Shown: positions 40,343-46,605 of the stretch, piece by piece
How positions within the stretch are numbered: the first letter of the stretch is position 1
How the letters are laid out: every line of letters starts with the position of its first letter
Assembly: GCF_008124885.1 (NCBI RefSeq)
Contig: NZ_VNHX01000027.1
Coordinates: forward strand, 1-60,802
DNA length: 60,802 bases
Source: Sphingobacterium allocomposti
GTDB lineage: Bacteria > Bacteroidota > Bacteroidia > Sphingobacteriales > Sphingobacteriaceae
Direction: 5' to 3'
Notes under the pieces: generated by a model
The model's input: the letters and a program-made list of their open reading frames with translations, nothing else
What the model was told of the DNA's origin: nothing
The model's database searches: none
Translations under genes and position numbers: made by a program

Positions 40343-41113
40343 TTATGCTCTGAATGTTATTTTTCTGTACCCATTTTTTTCTGGGTGTACCGTTACATTT
40401 GGATGCGTCTTTTTCGCAGATAGAAACCTGTCGATGAAGTACTGTTGCCCCTTCCCGGTTACTTTTGGTGTTTTGCTGATTGATATATGCCCGTCAGAAT
40501 GGGTGATAGAAGTTTCTTTGATTTCGAACAGACCCAGGTTCATAGACTTTTGAGTTGGCATATTATAGTCAGAGCCGAATCGAGAAATTAGGTATCCGTT
40601 TTTTCTCATGTAATCAAAAAGCCTATTTTGACCAATGTCGTAACCGTTCTGCTTGATTATTTTAGCAAGTTCGCCTATCAGAACGGTAGTCTTGGAGGCA
40701 GATACGGCGTCCGCAAATAGCACCTTTGGTTTTTGTTCTTCCAGCTGCTTTTGCTGCTGCTCGATCTGCTCGGCTTGGTTGGCCGCCAGCCTTAAAGCTT
40801 CCGATAGGGATGACGGCACTTGGAATTGCTTGCTGTTTTCCAGTTCTTCCCATCTTAGGATCAATCGAGCGCGAGCCTCGTCGTTAAACTTCGTAGCTAC
40901 GTACAGGCTTTCCTTTTTGGTTAGTTCGTACATGGGTAGTTTCCTGCCTGTTGGGTCTTTGTATTCACTCACGTTAAATTTAACGCCAGTAACTTTTACC
41001 CATGCTTCCTCCATATTGCGGATAGCCTTTAACACATTGTCGTGTGTTTTTCCTGTCAACTCCGCGATTTCACGGCTTGACATGGTTTGTTGTATGTTTG
41101 TTAGTTGGTTCAT
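40343..41113 (-). CDS. Rha/KilAC-domain phage antirepressor
   Basis: The 256-residue protein has two parts. Residues about 8-100 form a Rha-type domain (SSREIAELTGKTHDNVLKAI, then PTGRKLPMYELTKKES). Residues about 150-256 form a KilAC domain (IKQNGYDIGQNRLFDYMRKN and TPKVTGKGQQYF). A Gln-rich coiled coil links them. This is the classic antirepressor layout, and it would counter CI during induction. It is the second gene of the leftward operon starting at 41337, with a stop/start TAATG overlap. Confidence 0.88.
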   Translation of the reverse strand: MNQLTNIQQTMSSREIAELTGKTHDNVLKAIRNMEEAWVKVTGVKFNVSEYKDPTGRKLPMYELTKKESLYVATKFNDEARARLILRWEELENSKQFQVPSSLSEALRLAANQAEQIEQQQKQLEEQKPKVLFADAVSASKTTVLIGELAKIIKQNGYDIGQNRLFDYMRKNGYLISRFGSDYNMPTQKSMNLGLFEIKETSITHSDGHISISKTPKVTGKGQQYFIDRFLSAKKTHPNVTVHPEKNGYRKITFRA

Positions 41114-41337
41114 TACGCAATCCTCCCTATATAAACTTTCCCGTTGTCTATCCAGTACTCATAGACGTTATTAGTCTCCGCGTTAAGTTGTGTTTTTAGG
41201 TTTCTTGCCCATCCTAACGTATTTACAGGGAGAGCCTGACCGACCTTTAAAAGTCTGCACTTTGGTTTTAAACCTTTCCTGATTTTATCCCTTACCCAAT
41301 CAGGAACTTTTGTCACTTCAATGTCATTTACTTGCAT
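41113..41337 (-). CDS. First leftward gene, small basic protein (74 aa)
   Basis: A 74-residue basic protein with VPDWVRDKIRKGLKPKCRLL. It is the first gene of the long leftward operon, next to the operator region, where Cro-like proteins are often found, but it shows no clear helix-turn-helix. Function unknown. Confidence 0.62.
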   Translation of the reverse strand: MQVNDIEVTKVPDWVRDKIRKGLKPKCRLLKVGQALPVNTLGWARNLKTQLNAETNNVYEYWIDNGKVYIGRIA

Positions 41338-41341
41338 AGAT

Positions 41342-41390
41342 GTACATATTTATATTTACTGTTTGTCGAAAAAGTGAACAAAAAGTGTAC
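41342..41390. promoter_or_regulatory. Leftward operator/promoter region
   Basis: Contains GTACA-N8-TTTAC (41342-41359) and a GTGAAC-N5-GTGTAC pair (41374-41390). Each is a plausible protein-binding dyad. On the minus strand a TTG followed about 20 bp later by TAAATATA is a weak promoter for the leftward operon. The exact start is uncertain. Confidence 0.4.
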
Positions 41391-41437
41391 ATTTGCATTG
41401 CGATTTAAATATATACTTAACGTTCACTGATTCAAAG

Positions 41438-41484
41438 GTAAATAATGTTTTTACTTTTGCAAAATTGGTAAACGATATTTTTAC
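41438..41484 (+). promoter_or_regulatory. CI operators and CI promoter
   Basis: Two 17-bp dyads of the form GTAAA-N7-TTTAC (41438-41454 and 41468-41484) are spaced 30 bp centre to centre, about three helical turns. The -7 box TACTTTTG (41452-41459) overlaps the first. They lie immediately before the CI-like start codon, consistent with autoregulation. Confidence 0.65.
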
Positions 41485-41491
41485 TAATTTT

Positions 41492-42169
41492 ATGCAAAGC
41501 GTTGAAAATCAAGGAGAAAAATTTAAAGAATTTTTAAAGAAAATTGTTAAAAGTAAGAAAGTAACATTTAACGGGGAGCCTATCAACATGGAAACGGCGG
41601 CTAAGATGTTAGGTTATAGTAAACAGAATCTTTACTCCAAATTCAAGTCGAAGCGGTTAGACTATGACTCGGTAAAAACAATCTTAGCTACCTTTAACGT
41701 TACGGAAGAAGAACTATGGGGAGACGACTTGAGTAAATCAAATGCAAGACCAGCAGCATTTAAAGGTACTGGGAAGCCAAATATGTGGGTGGTGCCTATT
41801 AAGGCACAAGGCGGATTCTTGGAAGGCTATGGCGATAGTGTTTTACTTGAACAGAACATAGAGAAAGTATATTTCCCGTTTATAGGGCAAGAATGTTTTG
41901 CTTTCGAAATAGACGGATTGAGTATGATAACTGAATATCTACCTGGGGAGTATTTCGTAGGGACACCTATAGAGAACTTCAATCACTTGGTAAAAGGTCG
42001 TGTATATGTATTTCAAACCATAGACGGGATTATACTAAAGGAGTTTGTAAAGATAGAAGGAGATTATATCTATTTGAGGTCACATAATGAAGATTATAAT
42101 CCAGTGAGGCCTATATATCTAAAAGAGGTAAAAAGAGTATACCAACGAGAAATGATTATTAAAAACTAA
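41492..42169 (+). CDS. CI-like repressor with S24 peptidase-like domain
   Basis: Starting at ATG 41492 (after the operators) the protein has 225 residues. The N-terminal HTH is around ETAAKMLGYSKQNLYSKFKS (about 34-53). From about residue 98 the C-terminal domain resembles LexA/CI S24 proteins, with Ser in EIDGLSM (about 144) and a Lys in IILKEF. No obvious Ala-Gly cleavage bond is seen in the linker (AQGG instead), so RecA-stimulated cleavage is uncertain. It heads a tight operon with three exported proteins. Confidence 0.85.
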   Translation: MQSVENQGEKFKEFLKKIVKSKKVTFNGEPINMETAAKMLGYSKQNLYSKFKSKRLDYDSVKTILATFNVTEEELWGDDLSKSNARPAAFKGTGKPNMWVVPIKAQGGFLEGYGDSVLLEQNIEKVYFPFIGQECFAFEIDGLSMITEYLPGEYFVGTPIENFNHLVKGRVYVFQTIDGIILKEFVKIEGDYIYLRSHNEDYNPVRPIYLKEVKRVYQREMIIKN

Positions 42170-42174
42170 ATATT

Positions 42175-42780
42175 ATGAAGTCAATATTAACAATAGTTCT
42201 ATCAATGATATGCCTATTTATATATGGGCAGGTGGATTACGATACATATTTCGCTACCGCCGGGAACAACAAAGAAGAGTTTAAAATACAAATTACCGAA
42301 AAAAAAGGCGTTGTCGACGAGGTTTATATATATTCCAAGTCTGTAGATAACACGTATGATAAATGTGTGTTAGTAGTGAAAGCAAAAAAGTTAGGCACGT
42401 TTGTAGATTATCTCAAATATGTAAATACAAAGTTTAAGGAATGGAGCGAAACAGCTATAAAAAATAAAGTAGATGATTTCTCGAAAGATATTGATGCTGA
42501 TTTAAGAGATTACTATTCGGTAGGGTTCGCTTATGATGATTGGTATATGGATTCAAGAGTAAAATTAAAATCTATGTTTGCGGTGAATGAAGGCGATCCA
42601 ATAATTTACATATATACCGGTACTATTTATAGTAATTCTAATAGCTACATACAAAGCAAGGGTCTTTTCATGCCGTTCGCTACCCCAGAAGATTTACAAG
42701 AACTTATTGATAAACTTGATGTATCCATGATGCAAAGATCATTGAGCAAAAATTCAGATACCGAAAATCTTTTTAATTAA
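42175..42780 (+). CDS. Exported protein cotranscribed with CI (201 aa)
   Basis: A 201-residue protein with an N-terminal signal peptide (MKSILTIVLSMICLFIYGQ), likely cleaved after YGQ-type residues. The mature part is mixed alpha/beta, acidic, with no recognised domain. It starts 5 bp after the CI stop, so it should be made in lysogens. A role at the cell envelope, for example superinfection exclusion, is an inference from location. Confidence 0.72.
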   Translation: MKSILTIVLSMICLFIYGQVDYDTYFATAGNNKEEFKIQITEKKGVVDEVYIYSKSVDNTYDKCVLVVKAKKLGTFVDYLKYVNTKFKEWSETAIKNKVDDFSKDIDADLRDYYSVGFAYDDWYMDSRVKLKSMFAVNEGDPIIYIYTGTIYSNSNSYIQSKGLFMPFATPEDLQELIDKLDVSMMQRSLSKNSDTENLFN

Positions 42781-43241
42781 TGAAAAGCATACTACTACTA
42801 TTATTAACCATTCCTATTTTAGGTGTTAGTCAAGATCTGCCCCAGGTAGATGGAAAGGTAGTATACTCCATTGATGTATATAATGATCATGCTGATAAGA
42901 TGGAAATGTTTTCATTGTGTAAGAGTTTCATAGATGAAGTTTTAAAGCCGGAGAACGTAATATTGCACACGGAAGATTTCACTAGTGGTCAAATAATAGG
43001 TAAGGGGGTATCTGCTTTTGACAACGAATCTAAAAAGGGTTTTAATTGGGCTGTAGGAGCAGCAACCAGACCTACGTTTACTCTTCAATTTGATGTATAC
43101 GATAATAAAGCAACCTTAACCATAAAAGAGATAGTTTTGGCTAAGCTAAACGTTATGGATGAAGTACTTCGACCTATGGGCCACGCAATTGAAAAAGAAT
43201 TTAAAGTAAGTAGAAAGTCGAATTTAGACAAGAATTGGTAG
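42780..43241 (+). CDS. Exported DUF4468-like protein (153 aa)
   Basis: Signal peptide MKSILLLLLTIPILGVSQ, then a domain with VVYSIDVYNDHADKMEMF and GQIIGKGVS and a C-terminal strand DNKATLTIKEI. This is the DUF4468/TBP-like fold of small exported Bacteroidota proteins. The ATG overlaps the previous stop by one base. It belongs to the CI operon. Confidence 0.72.
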   Translation: MKSILLLLLTIPILGVSQDLPQVDGKVVYSIDVYNDHADKMEMFSLCKSFIDEVLKPENVILHTEDFTSGQIIGKGVSAFDNESKKGFNWAVGAATRPTFTLQFDVYDNKATLTIKEIVLAKLNVMDEVLRPMGHAIEKEFKVSRKSNLDKNW

Positions 43242-43244
43242 TTT

Positions 43245-43586
43245 ATGAAAGCAATAATAACGGCAATAGTGGTAGCATTCGTTTTTTGCGCATGCTCTAA
43301 GGACGATAATAAGAGAGACATTCAGGGGCACTGGTATACCTATCAAGATGGAGAAAAAGGTTATCCTCAATTGGTGTTTTCGGGGAGCGATGTAAGGATC
43401 ATAACATCAGAGCAGGGAACTGGATGGTCCGGGACTTATAGTGTATCTGGTTCCGAGATATTGTTCAGGCAGAGTAATTCTTCCTATAGGTTTAGCATGG
43501 ACCACGGTAATGATATACTCGTACTACAGAATAAGTCAGAAGTAACAACGTCTTTCCCCTATGCTAAATTTGAACTAAGAAGATAG
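43245..43586 (+). CDS. Putative lipoprotein in the CI operon (113 aa)
   Basis: An N-terminal signal ends in FCAC with Cys17 as the likely lipidated residue. The remaining 96 residues are beta-rich (HWYTYQDGEK, WSGTYSVSGSEILFRQ) like lipocalin-type DUF proteins. It is the last gene of the CI operon, 3 bp after the previous stop. It may be surface exposed and act as a conversion factor. Confidence 0.72.
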   Translation: MKAIITAIVVAFVFCACSKDDNKRDIQGHWYTYQDGEKGYPQLVFSGSDVRIITSEQGTGWSGTYSVSGSEILFRQSNSSYRFSMDHGNDILVLQNKSEVTTSFPYAKFELRR

Positions 43587-43712
43587 ACCAAATAATCATG
43601 TACAGGCTTGTGGACGGTGTTTCTGAAAAACCATGTTTTGTAAACGTTGTGTAGCATATTTTTGAATTATTTTGACACTTTGGTTAACAGTTAGTTGCAA
43701 CGTCATACGGAA
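43587..43712. other. Right attachment arm of the prophage
   Basis: No gene. Contains the second copy of ATGTTTTGTAAA (43633-43644), matching 4994-5005, and AT-rich DNA that may bind integrase or host factors. Confidence 0.45.
43633..43644 (+). repeat. Candidate integrase arm site (right)
   Basis: ATGTTTTGTAAA, identical and in the same orientation as the left copy at 4994-5005. Confidence 0.4.
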
Positions 43713-43744
43713 TCCATGTCAAAGATTACCGCATGTTTATTCAT
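43703..43744 (-). pseudogene. Displaced 5' end of the host HAD gene
   Basis: Minus-strand ATG at 43744 encodes MNKHAVIFDMD, then continues into phage DNA as SV and stop (43703). It is the natural start of the HAD gene now at 4230-4916: the last five codons (IFDMD) are the attR core. TATCTTTG (43756-43749) stands just before the ATG, so the original gene was probably transcribed with little or no leader. Confidence 0.82.
43713..43726. repeat. attR core (14 bp)
   Basis: Second copy of TCCATGTCAAAGAT. DNA to its right is host. Confidence 0.85.
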
Positions 43745-43748
43745 GCGG

Positions 43749-43756
43749 CAAAGATA
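43749..43756 (-). promoter_or_regulatory. Original host HAD promoter element
   Basis: TATCTTTG on the minus strand, four bases before the displaced ATG at 43744. It now drives only a 13-codon peptide. Confidence 0.6.
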
Positions 43757-43823
43757 GTCAAAACTATTTTAGCGGGCAGGTGTTCCTAATTAAAATAGCG
43801 TATTCACAACGAACATAGTTTCC

Positions 43824-44822
43824 ATGAGTTTACTTACTGTTAATGAGAACGGTCTTTTCTGCAGGCAGGGCGATTTCTATATCGATCCATGGAAGCCGGT
43901 AAAGACAGCTATCATCAGTCATGGACATAGCGATCATATGCGCTTCGGAATGGGAAATTATATTTGCCACCATCATACCGTTCCTTTGCTGAAGCTCCGC
44001 CTCGGCAGTGAGCAGATCGTGCAGGGCGTTTCTTACGGCGAAGTGTTGGATATCAACGGCGTGCAGGTATCTTTTCATCCGGCGGGACATATCATCGGTT
44101 CAGCGCAGATACGTCTCTCTTACAATGATGAAGTGTGGCTATTTGGCGGCGATTATAAGATAGTCCCGGACGGTGTCAGCACGCCTTATGTCTGTGTACC
44201 ATGCGACCATTTTATAACGGAGAGTACTTTTGGACTGCCCATCTATAACTTTCCGGATCCTGCTGAAGTTTACGCCGACATGAATGCTTGGTGGCGTGCC
44301 AATGCTTCCGAAGGGTACAACACCGTTCTGCTGGCATATGCGCTAGGCAAGGCGCAGAACGTTTTGGCGCATGTTGATAAAACCATCGGCGACATCTACC
44401 TGCACGGCGCGGTGGCCAACGTCAACGATGCTTTGATCGACGTTGGCTATTCATTCGCGGGACGCAGAATCAGCGACGGCCTTAGACGACACGAGGTTCG
44501 GGGCGCGTTGATCGTCGCTCCACCGTCAGCTTTGGCGACACCCTGGCTACGGACATGGACGCCCTACCGTATTGCCATGTGCAGCGGCTGGATGCAGCTA
44601 CGCGGCGCCCGGCGGCGTCGGGGCGTAGACCGCGGCTTTGTATTATCCGACCACTGCGACTGGCAGCAGCTAAACCAGGCCATCGTGCAAACGAAAGCCA
44701 GAAATATTTACGTCACCCACGGGTATGAACAAGCCTTTAGCAGATGGGTACGGGAAAAACACGGCTTACAGGCCGTGGTCTTCAAAACCTTATACAGCGA
44801 TCAGGAGGAGGAAGAGCTATGA
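43824..44822 (+). CDS. Ligase-associated DNA exonuclease (MBL fold)
   Basis: The 332-residue protein is a metallo-beta-lactamase/beta-CASP-like nuclease. The metal motif HGHSDH occurs at about residues 33-38 (ISHGHSDHMRFG), and SDHCDW near 274 and FHPAGHIIGSAQ near 91-102 are further hallmarks of the mRNA 3'-processing-like branch. In bacteria this subgroup is encoded with an ATP-dependent ligase and DEXH helicase, as here. It likely processes DNA ends in repair. Its stop overlaps the ligase start. Confidence 0.88.
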   Translation: MSLLTVNENGLFCRQGDFYIDPWKPVKTAIISHGHSDHMRFGMGNYICHHHTVPLLKLRLGSEQIVQGVSYGEVLDINGVQVSFHPAGHIIGSAQIRLSYNDEVWLFGGDYKIVPDGVSTPYVCVPCDHFITESTFGLPIYNFPDPAEVYADMNAWWRANASEGYNTVLLAYALGKAQNVLAHVDKTIGDIYLHGAVANVNDALIDVGYSFAGRRISDGLRRHEVRGALIVAPPSALATPWLRTWTPYRIAMCSGWMQLRGARRRRGVDRGFVLSDHCDWQQLNQAIVQTKARNIYVTHGYEQAFSRWVREKHGLQAVVFKTLYSDQEEEEL

Positions 44823-46441
44823 TAGACTTTGTTCGTATGTTTGAGGCTATTGATACCACGACCAAGACCTCCGCGAAAGTCGACGCAGTCCTGACATATC
44901 TTACCCTGGCACGCGAAGAGGATAAGGTGTGGGCGATCGCCATTCTGATGGGTAATAAACCCAAAAGGCCGGTGAAAACAGCGGACCTACGGCTGTGGGC
45001 GGCCGCAGCAGCGGGTATTCCTTTATGGCTGTTGGAAGAAAGTTATTATATCGTGGGCGACTTGGCCGAGACATTGACACACGTGATGCCTCCGCGAAAG
45101 GTGACTGCTATCCCTGTTGATCTTTCCCTTTTTCAAGTATTTACAGATGTCAGCCATATGCGCCTGGCCTCCCCTGATGAACAGCAGGATATCGTCTTAC
45201 GCTATTGGCAAATGCTGGACAGCACTGCTTTGTTTGTGTTCAATAAGTTCCTCACCGGAAACTTCCGTGTCGGCGTCTCGCGAAAGCTGGTCGTCCGTGC
45301 TGTAGCGAAGTATACAGCTTTGGACGAAGCGACTGTTGAACATCGTCTCATGGGAAAATGGAATCCGTTTGAGGAGTCGATGGAATCACTATTTAATCCG
45401 GACCTACAGAGCCAGAAGCACTTTTTACCCTATCCCTTTTATCTGGCTTATCCTTTGGAAGACGATGTTGACGCCCTGGGGCCCATCGATGAATGGATAT
45501 TGGAGCCTAAATTAGACGGTATCCGCGGGCAGCTGGTGCTGCGGGCAGGAGAGCTCTTTGTCTGGAGCCGTGGCGAAGACCTGATGACGGACAAGTTTGT
45601 CGAATTTCAGCCGTTGAAGGATATTCTTCCTCCGGGCACAGTCATCGACGGCGAAATTATCCCCTGGAAAAATGGGGCGCCCCTCGACTTTGCCGTGATG
45701 CAGACGCGCATAGGACGGAAAAATATATCGAAGAAAGCGCTGGAGTCGGCCCCATTGGTCATGGTATGTTATGATCTATTGGAGTGGGACGGAGAAGATA
45801 TCCGAACGAAGCCGCTTTGGGAAAGGCGGGGGAAGCTGATCACCTTGCTGGCCGATTTTCCTGTTTCGGATGTGCTGAAGCTGTCGCAGCAGCTCGCTTT
45901 TGATGATTGGTCTGCTGCCGCAGCATACCGGAGGGAAGCAAGGCGGTACCTGGCGGAGGGAATTATGTTGAAGCGTAAAGATAGCCATTATGAGGTGGGA
46001 CGTAAACGCGGCGGGTGGTGGAAATGGAAGACGGACCCCATGACAATTGATGCGGTCCTGATCTATGCCCAGTCGGGACACGGCCGTCGGGCAAACTTGT
46101 TTACCGACTATACGTTTGCCGTATGGGATCAGGGAGAACTGGTTCCTTTCGCGAAGGCATATTCCGGCTTGACGGATAAGGAGCTGCTCCAGATAGACCG
46201 ATGGATTAAGCAGAATACTATAGAGAAATTTGGACCAGTCAGAAGTGTCAAACCTATATTGGTGTTCGAATTGGCTTTCGAAGGGATCCAGCGAAGTACC
46301 CGTCATAAGTCCGGTGTAGCCCTGCGGTTCCCGCGCATCTTACGATGGCGACAGGATAAACCAGCCAGCGAGGCCAACACCAGGGAAGACCTGGAACAGT
46401 TTCTTGTTAAGGCCGGTTCGGGTAATAGCACTGCCCGTTAG
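44819..46441 (+). CDS. ATP-dependent DNA ligase
   Basis: Started at ATG 44819 (ATGA overlap) the enzyme has 540 residues. An N-terminal helical DNA-binding domain is followed by the nucleotidyltransferase core with the active-site Lys231 in EPKLDGIRGQ. Motifs DGEI, and a downstream WKWKTDP, are in order. An OB-fold follows. It seals nicks using ATP, in addition to the NAD-dependent ligase expected elsewhere. It is the second gene of the ligase-associated repair operon. Confidence 0.93.
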   Translation: MIDFVRMFEAIDTTTKTSAKVDAVLTYLTLAREEDKVWAIAILMGNKPKRPVKTADLRLWAAAAAGIPLWLLEESYYIVGDLAETLTHVMPPRKVTAIPVDLSLFQVFTDVSHMRLASPDEQQDIVLRYWQMLDSTALFVFNKFLTGNFRVGVSRKLVVRAVAKYTALDEATVEHRLMGKWNPFEESMESLFNPDLQSQKHFLPYPFYLAYPLEDDVDALGPIDEWILEPKLDGIRGQLVLRAGELFVWSRGEDLMTDKFVEFQPLKDILPPGTVIDGEIIPWKNGAPLDFAVMQTRIGRKNISKKALESAPLVMVCYDLLEWDGEDIRTKPLWERRGKLITLLADFPVSDVLKLSQQLAFDDWSAAAAYRREARRYLAEGIMLKRKDSHYEVGRKRGGWWKWKTDPMTIDAVLIYAQSGHGRRANLFTDYTFAVWDQGELVPFAKAYSGLTDKELLQIDRWIKQNTIEKFGPVRSVKPILVFELAFEGIQRSTRHKSGVALRFPRILRWRQDKPASEANTREDLEQFLVKAGSGNSTAR

Positions 46442-46505
46442 CCTATTTGAGCAAAAGTGCTATATTTTCCGCTATAAGAAAGTTCTTGATGGCAGAGGAG
46501 CGATC

Positions 46506-46567
46506 GATAAATTGCCTTTATATAAACGCAATTATTAGGCATCTAAACGGCAATTTATCTAAGTTTG
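46506..46567 (+). promoter_or_regulatory. Inverted repeat and -7 box before the helicase gene
   Basis: GATAAATTGCC (46506-46516) and GGCAATTTATC (46549-46559) form a perfect 11-bp inverted repeat. TAAGTTTG (46560-46567), a TAnnTTTG match, follows at once. The right arm would lie in the promoter spacer. It could be an operator or an RNA hairpin. The gap is 164 bp in all. Confidence 0.45.
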
Positions 46568-46605
46568 CTATATATTGATGGATTGTTTATCGCAAAGACC
46601 ACGAA

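Larger units (their letters stand above)
4858..43726. mobile_element. Complete HK97-type siphovirus prophage
   Basis: The element runs between two copies of a 14-bp core. It carries an integrase next to attL, CI-like repressor, antirepressor, recombination and packaging genes, full head and tail modules, lysis genes and lysogenic-stage exported proteins. No module is obviously missing and no structural gene is broken, so it may be inducible. Unit length from core to core is 38,855 bp. Confidence 0.92.

Noticed and set aside
4858..43726. CRISPR array or anti-CRISPR locus
   Set aside because: No regularly spaced repeats were seen. Small acidic proteins alone are not evidence of anti-CRISPR function.
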